Shown here piece after piece: positions 24,201-36,900 of a DNA stretch of 64,000 nucleotides. Numbering within the stretch: position 1 is the stretch's first letter; the number at the start of each line of letters is the position of its first letter. This DNA comes from Sycobia sp. Sy_11 (lineage: Eukaryota > Arthropoda > Insecta > Hymenoptera > Epichrysomallidae): assembly GCA_018907035.1 (NCBI GenBank), contig JACCIC010000164.1:1211001-1275000 (forward strand), written 5' to 3'. The notes beneath the pieces were generated by a model. The model saw nothing but the letters and a program-made list of their open reading frames with translations, was not told the origin of the DNA and did not search any database. A program made the translations under genes and the position numbers.

Positions 24201-25601
24201 TGATTTGGATTTTTTGCTGATTATGTAGAGGTATATATTATCATATTTATTAATATTATCAGGTGAGGCTTGTTGGTGGACAGTACATCCTGCATCAAAA
24301 CAGAGATCTGAAGGAGAAAAAGTCCGGGTTGGAGATGACCTTATCTTAGTATCGGTTGCCACTGAAAGATATTTGGTGAGTATAAGCAATATTAGTGATG
24401 CTTTGAGAAGGGATTGTTTCAAGGAGGCATTTAAGAACAATTTTTTTAAGGCACGTGTTCAACGCAATACGTTTTGTTGCTTTAAAATAAATGAAATAAA
24501 AAAAAGCAAATAGAATGCAATAAAGTAAAAATTAAATCTTCTAGAAACCTAAATTGTTCGTATGTCTGATATAAAAATACATCAGATTTATATTATAACT
24601 AGTATGCGCAAAACTAATATAAAGAGCTATTGTAAAAAACTATTTTCTGGGAGGTTTAATAATAAAAGTTTAAAAACAGTGTTGAATAAATTGAATTTTA
24701 ATATATAATAAATGTAAGACAGAAATACAAATGGAAATCACCTTAGTATAGTCGAGATACGAATATCATTTCTGCGCTCACATAGCGCCCTTTATAGACT
24801 TGCAGTCCTTCTTATCGCGGGTGAAATTTCGGGCGATAAGCGCCATTCGTCGATCGGAGCCTAAACACTTCGCGCAGCCGGACGGTCGGAGAACCCGAGG
24901 TGGTAATCTAACACCGTCCATACTTCTTTCAAAATTCTCGAAATTTTCTTAAAGCTAAAATACAGTCACCTTATTTGTGAATCTGTAGAAGAGCTATTAG
25001 AAAGAAAATTTCTGAATTTTCCGTCACAGCACGGATCAATTGCTTTTATAGAAGCATAATCAGTTAAAGCTCTTTCGTAAAATCTCAAGATTTTCCTCCG
25101 ACTAGTATTTGATTACCTTAGTTGTAAATCATATAAAAGTCAGTCTTCAGAAAATCTTCGGTTTTACCCGTCATGGTACGGATCAAGCATATACCTTAGT
25201 TGTATATAATTTTGTGGGCTTTAACGAAGGTTTTCTCTCGATCCTGACTTTAATAATTAATTAACTTTAAATTCAATTAAATTAAATCAAATCATTTAAA
25301 GTTCAATTCAAAAATTCAAATTATAAATTATTGAATAAGATTTAAAATTTCCAACGATGATTTCGTCGAGAATTAATCGATATCTCGTATATACTTACAT
25401 ATAAGTTATAAACAGTTTTTCTCTTTTGAATTTGTGTGGTGCCGTTTTGTCCGAGGAGATCACATATACATTTCTCCCTTATATTATTATCTCTGAAAGA
25501 TCGTATTACATTAATCTCTTATTTATGTTATTTTTTAATCTTAAAACTAAACATTTTCCGCAGTATAATTTATAACTATATATAATCATATAAAGAAATA
25601 T

Positions 25602-25647
<46 letters not shown>

Positions 25648-28600
25648 TATAATGTTAACGCAATATTATAAAACTTCTTTGAAATTATTACTCATTATTT
25701 TAATATAATATTAGACTAGATAATTTTAACATTAAAAATCATGAAATTACATTTAAATTTATAGCTCTACTCTCTTAAACTATAAATATACATAAATCGA
25801 TCAGTGATAATGAAAATATCTTATTTTTAAATTGTAATGCAAACAATATAGAGACTTTTTACGTGAAGCTAATTACTATATAATAATAACTAGAGTTTTA
25901 ATCAATAAATAAATACTTTAATGCTAGAAATTATAAAGGTGGAGACTTACTATTAGAGTTGACACTAATTCTTAAATCTATTTTCGTTTCTGTTCGTAAC
26001 AGTTATTATAAATGATAAATAGACAAAGATACATATAAATAATATAATGAATGGGGTTGCTCTGTATTAAATATGAATATATATAAATGATTGAATAAGG
26101 GAATCAAACAATCGAAATATATAACATGAGCTTGCGATAAAGTATGTCGAGGAATAATTGAATTAAAGTGATATCGCCGACTAAGCCCTTCACGTTAATT
26201 ATTCTTAATTTTTAAGAAAACTAAAATGTATTTAAAGAGTTTAATAACGTTTTGCATTTTGTGAATTTATTTTATAGCATACGACCAAGGAAAATGACTT
26301 GTCAGTAGTGAATGCTTCATTCCACGTAACACATTGGTCTGTTCAGCCTTACGGTACCGGTATAAGTCGCATGAAATACGTTGGTTACGTATTTGGTGGC
26401 GATGTTCTTAGATTTTTTCATGGTGGAGATGAGTGTCTGACAATTCCTTCAACATGGAGCATAAACGCTAGTCAAAAGTAAGTATTATTTCAAGTATTTT
26501 GAGAATATCATTTATGATAAAACTGTCACTAGAAGTACAATTTCATGCATGGTATTCATATTCCAGACATAACAGAAGTACCTCAAATATTTTCAATACA
26601 AAACTAGATAGTGAGTTTATTTGACTGTAACTATTCTTTTAAAATTGTTTATTTAAATTTTTCTTCTCTACTGGATGATGCTAATTCAGATAAAAAAATT
26701 AATTATCTTAAGACATTCTTGAATATAGTACTTTTCGCGCATATTTTTGTGAATCGAATGCTTATTAGTTACGTTTTCTCAAATCGAAAAAAATATCCTA
26801 ATTATTCCAATTTCAAAAAATCAAAAAATTGAAGTTTCGATAAAAAATATTAAAGTTAATGAGATATAAAATAGTATTTTTCGTATCTAGGCTACAAAGT
26901 AAAATTTTTCGCATTTGGTCATAACAATTCTATATACAAAAATATAACCATATTTAAAAATATTGTGGATTATGAAGTAACTAATAAATTTTTTTTTTTA
27001 ATTGATGTCGAAAAGGACAGCCAGACAATCAAATAAATTAATTTTTTAATTTATTTATGCAATTCATTATTTGTCTAGTTCATATTTAATCTTATATAAG
27101 ATTTTCTCTTACTTATTTCGTAGTACTTTTGATACCATTTTCACTTATAGTATAGTTTTATAAGATATGGAATGTATAATATTTTATCTAAGAAGATGTG
27201 AAGAAGAAGTATAGCGAATGAAATTTGAAAGTGAAGCATCAAATCATTTTTTAAAATACTTACAACAATTTCTATTTATTTTATTTCGTTTTATTATTTT
27301 ACAAATTATTAATAATAAATTAATATTTGTTACAGTTTAGTTATTTATGAAGGCGGCAGTGTAATGAGTCAGGCCAGGTCGCTTTGGCGATTGGAGCTTG
27401 CCAGAACGAAATGGGCAGGTGGTTTTATTAATTGGCTACATCCAATGCGAATACGGCACTTGACTACTGGTCGTTATCTGGCTGTAAAAGAGAACAACGA
27501 ACTTTATCTTGTAGATAGGTGATTATTGTTTATTTATTATCTCTTATGATTTAGTCTAGAAATTGAAATCATTTTTCAAAAGATCACGATTATTATGAAA
27601 TATTTTTTAAAGAACTAATAAGCTGTAAAAAATCCTATTGATACATATTTTTATCGGTCTTATAGTCTTTATACTATAATATATTAAACTAAAATAATGA
27701 CAGTCAGACTGTTCTTGTTTATTATCATCCCCGAAGAATCTGAAATAAAGTTTATTATTAAAAATAAATTAGATTAAAAATTAAAAATAATAATAAAATA
27801 AAATAAAAGAATAAAAATAATAAACTATATTCTATGTTAGTGAAGGACAACCTGATTGCCCCACCACCTTAAATTTAACTTCTATTTTGCGTCCGTCGTT
27901 TCGAACCGCTACGGTTAACCCTCAGGAACTACACTGATTATTATCAGTTGCTCAGGAATACGTGCTACAAAAGGTTGTCTGATTTATCACGGCATAGAGA
28001 TAGATATTCATCAGATAGAGATAAATTTGTATGCTGTATACAGAATATGCTTGATCGTCAATAAAAGCATGGCTTAAATATGATTATTTATCCTGGCAGG
28101 GATCTTGTTAACCGTTTTTCACAATCATAGGATAAACAGTATTATAATTATGAAAAATTGTATTAAAATTTTCAGTAACTTTACATATCCTTAATATTTT
28201 TTGAAAAGGAAAAATGAACTAAGATAGGTAATTAACAATGGGAGATCAATGAACGATAAATAAATAATTTTAATTCGGTACCATTTAAAATTAATAACTA
28301 GATAAATAATTTCTCTTTCAAGCGGATCTTTTACGCGTGCTAAGTTTAATAATTGTCTCACTATTTTCTACGTTAAAATCAATAACAAAGGATTATTCGT
28401 GCAAGTCATTAACAACATTGAAGCCGATAGCAATATGGAATTATGTAATCCTGCTATGTCAAATTGACAGACTTTACAGATAAATGTGACATATGAATTT
28501 GGAAATACTTACAGCTTATGAACGCATCTTTGGTTGACTATCTAATAATACATTGAAAGGTCCAGATTCAATGACCTACAAAGAGAAGTTCCTCTAAGTT

Positions 28601-31600
28601 AAAATAAACGATTATTCGTATATTGACACATTTCAAACAGATATTACACATGTTGTACAAAATTAGCGATTAACGCTCTACTTAATAAATTCGAATTAAG
28701 AAAGCTGTCAACTTCTATGTAGTATTTGGATCACTTTATACGAAATTTGCGAAAACTTTAAAGTCATGTACAGATCTATTACCATACATCCGAGACCAAG
28801 AAACAATTAAAACAAATGGATTTATCCAGGTAAATTTAATACGAAGAAGATCGTCATAGTCACATTGGCCCGGGATGTTATAGTTAATATTTGTTATAAT
28901 TGAAAGGAAAGAATCATAATAGATTTTCTAATGATGGGTAGTATAATCATGGGGAAATAACACAGTGTTTTACTGGACGTATTCTATAAAAAATTGAAAG
29001 AGATGCAGTAGTATTTCGCAAAGAAAAAATGCTGCTTCATCACAAGAAACAATTCATATATCTGGAAATATCGTCGACAAATTCTACAAATTGTCCTATG
29101 AGTTACAATACGATTCACACTACCTGCCTGACATAGTTCAACGAATTCTTTCTGTTCCTCGACATAATAACGTGGTGTATTAGGAGAAATTCCATTCAAA
29201 TAAGGAGATCATCGCGAGTCTTAATCAGAGTTTGATAAAACATTTTTTTAGAGCGTTGAAAGATTAGCTAGAACTATTGAAAAAATGTGACCTCCTAAAC
29301 ATAAATTATGTTGACAAATTAACAAATTTTTTTAATGAAACTGTGTTTTAATGAAAACACATTTTCTTATTGATTCATTTTCTTATATTGTCACGAATGT
29401 ACAAAACTTAAGCTATTAGTAAAACTATATAACATATCTATGCAATCGTCTTTTGAAGAGACGTATTAAGAGCTAAAAACTGAGTCATAACAAGTAAGAG
29501 CGGGATTGTTGAGATATAAAATCTGTATGAAATAGAAAAGCTATCACATTAGCTGACCGAGTTCATGATCACTGTGGAAAAGACAGTCGCTGAGAAATAG
29601 ACCAAATAGTCCAAAAATTTCGTTTAACAATTTTTCAAAAATTGCAAATGTAAGAAATCGTACGTTCTTGTTACTTATTGTGCAGCATTAAGTATATATA
29701 ATGAACGTGATGGTAAAATTTATAATCAAGAAAAAAATAAAAATTAAAATTATTATGAGAATATCATAATATTTATATTGATTTTTATGTAATAGGAATA
29801 GAATAAATAAAATATTTAGTATGTATCTTAATAAATATTAAAAAATATTAAATAATAAATTTTCTTATATGATTGATCTTTTGAAAGAAAATATGTATAA
29901 AATTATAAATAAAATAACAAAATCCGATGACTATGGTCAACTTTACAATATAATTTACTGAAAAAAATTTCTTCTTGTATGTATTACGTACTTAATAAAC
30001 ATTTCTACATTAATTTATTTTAATTTTACGAAGAAATGAAGCAACAATTGAAACTTCAACTTTCTGGTTTCGTCAAGAAAAAGATGATCAAAAAATAATC
30101 TTAGAAGATAAAGACTTGGAAGTCATTGGTTTACCAATTATTAAGTATGGTGATTCAACAGTCATAATGCAACATGCTACGACGTGCCTCTGGGTTTCTT
30201 ATAAGGTTATTATTAATATTTTTTTTATAAACTAGTCCTTATATATTTTAGTTTTGAATTATATTTAAGATATAATTTAACAATATTAGTAGAATTACTA
30301 CTTCCTTATGGGCATTGTGGCATTATTCGATTAAAAAAGTTTACGTTTTTTTCTTGAGATTATTACGAAATTATAAATCTCCATTTGACTTCAAAAAATT
30401 AATCAATTTTTACATCAATTCCATTCACCTACATTCATTTTAGCAGCCCGAAAAACTAATTAATAGAAGTATTCTAACAGAGTAAAACTGTTCTAGCTAT
30501 TTAATTTAAAATTTACTGAATCCAATATGCTATTAAATAATATAATGTTTGATATTTTTATATAGATTTTTAAAAAACATGTCAATTCATAATTTAATTT
30601 ATTTAAATGTTTTTAAGCTTTAATATGTGGGTTATTGTTGCCTTAAAAATGAATGCATCAGTAATTATTAAAAACAATGTTATAACAAGATATTTTGTTA
30701 TAAAGCTTTGAGATTAACAATTTAATACATCTTTTAAAAATACTGTTTCAGTCATATGAAACCAAAAAGAAAGGATTGGGCAAAGTCGAAGAAAAACAAG
30801 CAGTTTTGCACGAAGAAGGTAAAATGGACGACGGACTGGATTTTTCACGATCGCAAGAGGAAGAATCTAGAACAGCACGAGTAATTCGCAAATGTAGTAG
30901 TTTATTCTCACAATTTATCTCGTAAGTATATTTATTTCTCTAAATTTGTTGTTATTGTAATAATTCTTAAACACTGTATTGGTTAGCCTAAAAGTATTTT
31001 TTAAACAATTTTTGTAAAGAAAACTTTTAGAGTTTGAAGAATAAACGTTAAAAATTAAACATTAATTAAACATTAAAAATACTTATTTATTACATTTAGC
31101 GGCTTAGAAGTGTTACAAGTAGATAGACGAGCTTCAATGTTTTTTCAAAATGTGAATCTTAATGAAATGGTTATGTGCTTAGAAGATCTTATTAACTATT
31201 TTGCTCAGCCCGAAGACGATATGGGTAAGATATAAAGCAATTTGCTTTACAGTACTAATTCAGCTATCTATAAATATAGATTTATTTAGACATGATAGTC
31301 AATATTATTTGTTATTTCGTTCATTTTATAGTTATAAATTTATTCTTTAATTTGATATACAATGTTTTGAATTTTCCAGAGCACGAAGAAAAACAGAATC
31401 GATTTCGTGCTTTACGTAATCGTCAAGATCTTTTTCAGGAAGAGGGCATTTTAAATCTGATTTTGGAAGCAATTGATAAAATTAACATTATCACTTCTCA
31501 AGGTTTTCTGGCGGCTCTGTCAGGTGAAGAAAGTGGGCAGGCTTGGGATCAAATTTCTGGGTACCTTTATCAATTGCTAGCTGCAATAATTAAAGGAAAC

Positions 31601-33938
31601 CATACAAATTGTGCTCAGTTTGCTAATAGTAATCGACTTAATTGGCTCTTCAGTCGTCTTGGATCACAGGCTTCTGGTGAAGGTACTGGAATGCTTGACG
31701 TACTTCATTGTGTTTTGATCGATTCACCAGAAGCGTTAAATATGATGAGGGTAAGAATTCTTTTATTATATATATAATATATTGATTTTTATAATTCTTG
31801 TTATTCATACTCATAAATTATTTTTGAGTTACTTTTTATATAAAATCATGTGATTACACCGTACGCAAAATTGACTCACCTAGAAATGCAAAGCTGTGTA
31901 AGCAAAGCATGGTATTTTTAAGTTAGTAAGAATTCTAAATATATTGTTATTGCTATGAGAAAAGACATTTGTTTCTAATCTCTATAAAAAACTACGACTA
32001 CTGTAAGAAAATCTTTTCTTGTTGTTAATAATCTCGTTAATTAATACACACACTTTATGTTATCTAAGTAGAAGAGTAACAAATTCAGGTAGCTTTATCG
32101 ACTTTTAGATAATTTTACTGCAATGAAAAAAATTATATAACATATATAAAACATTAAAATTTAGGAATTCGTTAAAAATCATACGATAAACTAGAACAAG
32201 TGAAGCAAAATAGAAGCTTATAGAACCTCGATAAAACTTAAAACATTCTTAACTTAAGTCTTACCATCTTTATAAAACTCATTTTATATTAAAGACTATT
32301 TATAAAGAATAATTTTAATGCAAAAATAATTATGAGTTAGCTTAGAAACTGTTTAGAAGAATAAAGTTAAGCTCATTAGGATTAGGAAGTTGATCGGTTA
32401 AATTAGTTTAGCAATTGTAATGCAATATCGAGCTAATACATAAATCAATATTAAGAAATTAATTCTATTTACAATCAATATAAACATGTAATATTTTTAT
32501 ACAAACACCTGGTCTTTGCTTTATTCGGTAGGGTCCCCACATGATACGATCGATAAATGGAGAGAATATTTTTGAAAGACTTTAGAAACAAGCACAGATT
32601 AATCTTGTTACTTTAAATTTTTATCTTTCTATAACTTCTGTGATTTCAATTCTGCGGACTAATTTTCTAGTCATAAAGAAACTTATGCAGTTTAAAGTAG
32701 TTGATCTTTAGTATTAGTATTCAAGCTAAATCAATCTGTTATTTTAAAATAGATATTTTGCCTTTTATTGATGGTTTTTAATTATTTACAATTTATACAA
32801 ATAAATAAAACTGTAATTTCATAAATATAACAAAGTTATTGTTATTGCATTGCTAAAGACTTTCTACAAAGGTTAGCATACTTATAAAATAAGACATTTA
32901 GTTAATTTCGATTCATTTTTCCTCATCATTTTATTATATATGTTTATGCAAAATACAAAACATAAGCAAGAAATTAAAATTAATTTTTTAGGACGAACAT
33001 ATAAAAGTCATCATATCATTATTAGAAAAGCACGGTAGGGATCCAAAAGTACTCGATGTACTTTGTTCGTTATGTGTGGGTAACGGAGTAGCTGTTCGAT
33101 CATCACAGAATAATATATGTGATTTTTTGTTGCCTGGAAAAAATTTGTTACTCCAAACGCAATTAGTAGATCATGTCGCTAGTATTAGGCCAAATATATT
33201 TGTTGGAAGAGTCGAGGGTTCATCTCTGTATCAAAAATGGTATTTTGAAGTAACCGTCGATCATATTGAGCAGATCACACATATGATGCCACACTTAAGG
33301 ATCGGTTGGGCTAATACTGCGGGGTAAGTTTTTTAAAACATTATTTTATTAATACTATTCTTTAGTATGTTTATTGGTTGCAAATAAAACCATTCTTTAG
33401 AAGAATAAATACTATTAAGTAAGATTCCAATACGCTAGAGATTTAATCGTTACAGGATCGTATAGCTACAAGTTACCTTTCTTTAAGAGCAACAAGAAGA
33501 CTGTCCTGTTTAAATTTTTATTCAAAATTAATATTATTATCAAGATTAAGATTCGGAATTATTTTACATGTAAACTTTTTTGATTAGAGGATTTTAACTT
33601 TTATATGCTAATTCAGAATCTTCCAAAAAAACATATAGTCACTATATAAAATTATTCGGGTTCCACAAAATTTGCTGGTTATTTTAACATTAGCATTTAC
33701 TTAAAGAAATACTTAGTTCGTTTTTATTCGATTTTTAACTCATAGTATATTATATAATAATGATCTTAAAAATAATGTAAAATATCAGTATACACTTCCT
33801 CGTATTATCTATAAAAATTATCAAATATTATTTTAAAAGAAGAAAGATAATTTAAAACATAGGTTATGCTATTATATATAACAAATATTTCTATAATTTA
33901 AGTAAAAATTAAGAAATTTCATATAAATTAAGTTTATT

Positions 33939-33977
<39 letters not shown>

Positions 33978-36900
33978 GTTATTACATTTTTATGATCATT
34001 GTTTATTTGGTACTAGGTATATGCCTTATCCAGGAGGTGGCGAGAAATGGGGTGGTAATGGTGTTGGAGATGATCTTTATTCGTTTGGTTATGATGGTGC
34101 TTATCTCTGGACTGGTGGCAGAAGAACTCAAGTAATGCCAGATAAATGTGAACCATTCATACGTAAAGGCGATGTTATTGGATGTTCTCTTGACTTAACA
34201 GTCCCAGTTATAAATTTTACTTTTAATGGTAATCCATGTACGGGTTGTTTTCGTGAATTCAACCTTGATGGTATGTTTTTTCCTGTTATTAGTTGCTCCT
34301 CCAAACTTTCCTGCAGATTTTTATTAGGTGGCGATCATGGAAGATTAAAATATCAAGCACCGGAAGATTTTTCTCCTTTAGTAGAAAGTCTTTTACCTCA
34401 ACAAATTCTCTCACTTGACCCTTGTTTTTATTTTGGAAATACGAACAAGGTTGTTCTAGCTGGCCCATGGCTAATGGAAGATGATACAGCATTCGTGCCT
34501 GCACCTGTAAATACATCAATGGTTAATCTACCGTCATATATTGAGCAAATTCGTGACAAACTTGCAGAAAATATCCACGAAATGTGGGCTATGAATAAAA
34601 TTGATGCCGGTTGGTCGTATGGTGAAATGAGAGATGACCTTCACAAAATACATCCGTGTATCGTTCCATTCGATAAGTTGCCAATAGCTGAAAAACGTTA
34701 TGATACTCAATTAGCTGTACAAACTCTTAAAACTATTCTTGCCTTGGGTTATTATATCTCAATGGATAAACCACCTTCTAGGATAAAGACTTTAAGGTTA
34801 CCACAGGACAGATTTACACAAACAACTGGATATAGGCCAGCTCCATTAGATCTCAGTGCAATCACATTAACGCCTAAAATGGAAGAGCTAATCGATCAAT
34901 TAGCCGAGAATACACATAATCTGTGGGCCAAAGAGAGAATTAGTCAAGGCTGGACCTACGGCCTGAACGAAGACTTAGAAATGAGACGTAGCCCACACCT
35001 AGTTCCCTATCCAAAAGTAGATGAAGCTATAAAGAAGGCTAACAGAGATACAGCCAGTGAAACAGTAAGAACTTTGTTAGTATATGGTTATATGCTAGAT
35101 CCACCAACCGGAGAACAACATGAAGGTAGGAATTTCAAATTTTTTGGATTTTGTTTTATTTTTTAAGCCTTCAAGTATGATTAAAGATTTATATATTTGT
35201 CTTCAGATTATATAAAAAATTTGAAAAATTGCAATTTATATTAATTTTTTTTTTAAAAGTATTATTTAGTATCTCTTTCTACAATGGTAATGAAATTAAC
35301 AAATTTTTTATTTATCAAAATCATTATTAAGAAATATCTCACTCGAATAAATAATTTAATATGTTCAAGTTATAAAGTAAATGTTCAAAAACGAAGATGT
35401 TTAAAAAATTTATAAATTATATATTATAGACTAGCATTCTCTGTTTCGACTTTGTCTGAGATAATAATGTAATCTTTATTCTACATAAATTAATAAATAT
35501 ATTTTTTTTTTTTATTGGTCTTACAGTCCAATCAATTCAATCCAAAAATAAAATAAAAATAAAAATAAAATAAAAATTAAAAATAAAAATTAAATTAAAA
35601 TTAAATTAAAATTATAATGACAGTCAGACTGTCCTTGTTTACATTCACCCCCGTAGACTAATCTGAAAATAAAATATTAGCTGAAAAAATTCTTTGTTAG
35701 TAAAGTGCAGTCTGACTGTCCCCAACACCCTTACTTAATTGAAGACTTTTCCAACGTTTCGAGCTCGCTACGGCTCCTCATCAGGGACTGATTGGACTGT
35801 AAGACCAATAAAAAAATATTTATTAATTTGTATATGGGCAGTCGACAAAAGTATAATTCAATTGTTTTATTCTACATAATAATTTAATAATATAGCTTTA
35901 CTCAATAGTTAAATAACATCTATGTACGAATTCTCTATGTATAAACCTATAGTCCTATAAATAATTTTATCCTATGATAATATTTCTAAAGAAACATTAG
36001 TATTTCAGTCTCGGGGAATAAAATAAAAATAAATTGATGAAAATAAAATTTAATATCTGATGCAGATATATATAAATCTATATATATATATGATATAAAA
36101 TAAAAAAATTAAAAAAAAAAATTTCATTTTGAAGTCAGATATATATTCATAGGTCGGTGCATTGTATGATTTAGCATAGTACACTTTGGTACAGTTTGAT
36201 ACGTTTTTGTATGGTTTGGTACCGTTTGATTCATTTTGGTACACCATCGTACACAATGACATAATCTGATACGATTTTCTATAATTTGACACATTTGGTA
36301 TGACTTGATATGATTTGGTACACTCTGATGCCATTTGGTACGGTTGGATAAATAAATTAAAAATTTTTTGATAATTTAAATTGAAATATTTGTAGAAGGT
36401 AAATTCTTGAACTAATTACTAATAATCTGGTATTTTCAATTGAAAATCTAATAATTTTACGCGACATTGACAATCTGTCACTTTTATAATAAGTTGTCTA
36501 CAAAAAAATTTAATGGAAACACTTCTATCAGCTTTTTTCTCCCATTAATATTGCTTCCCTAGTGTTAGCACTTGAGAGTGGATCGGCAATCATGAATTCA
36601 CTTGCTTCATTGATATTATCGAATAAAAACAATTGATTTACATTTCTTCACAAGTCCGCTTCTCTTTTTTAATAGTTCATTCTTTTGGCCAAAAATCCGA
36701 ATACTGTGTGAAAGTTAACACGGTTGACCCGATTTTTTACAAGTATATTTAAGATATCCTGATTCATACTGGTGTGATAATAAGTCCAGTGAGTTTGGGG
36801 ACATCAGAGTTGTTCATGTCGTTCGTCATGAAGTAAAGAGAAAACTTTCAAACAAAATGTCTGATATCAATAAGAAATAATTCGAGTAAATTTTACTTGA

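Noticed and set aside
36050..36334. A 94-codon minus-strand frame with repeated Tyr/Ser/Asn units
   Set aside because: By-product of the TTTGGTAC minisatellite.
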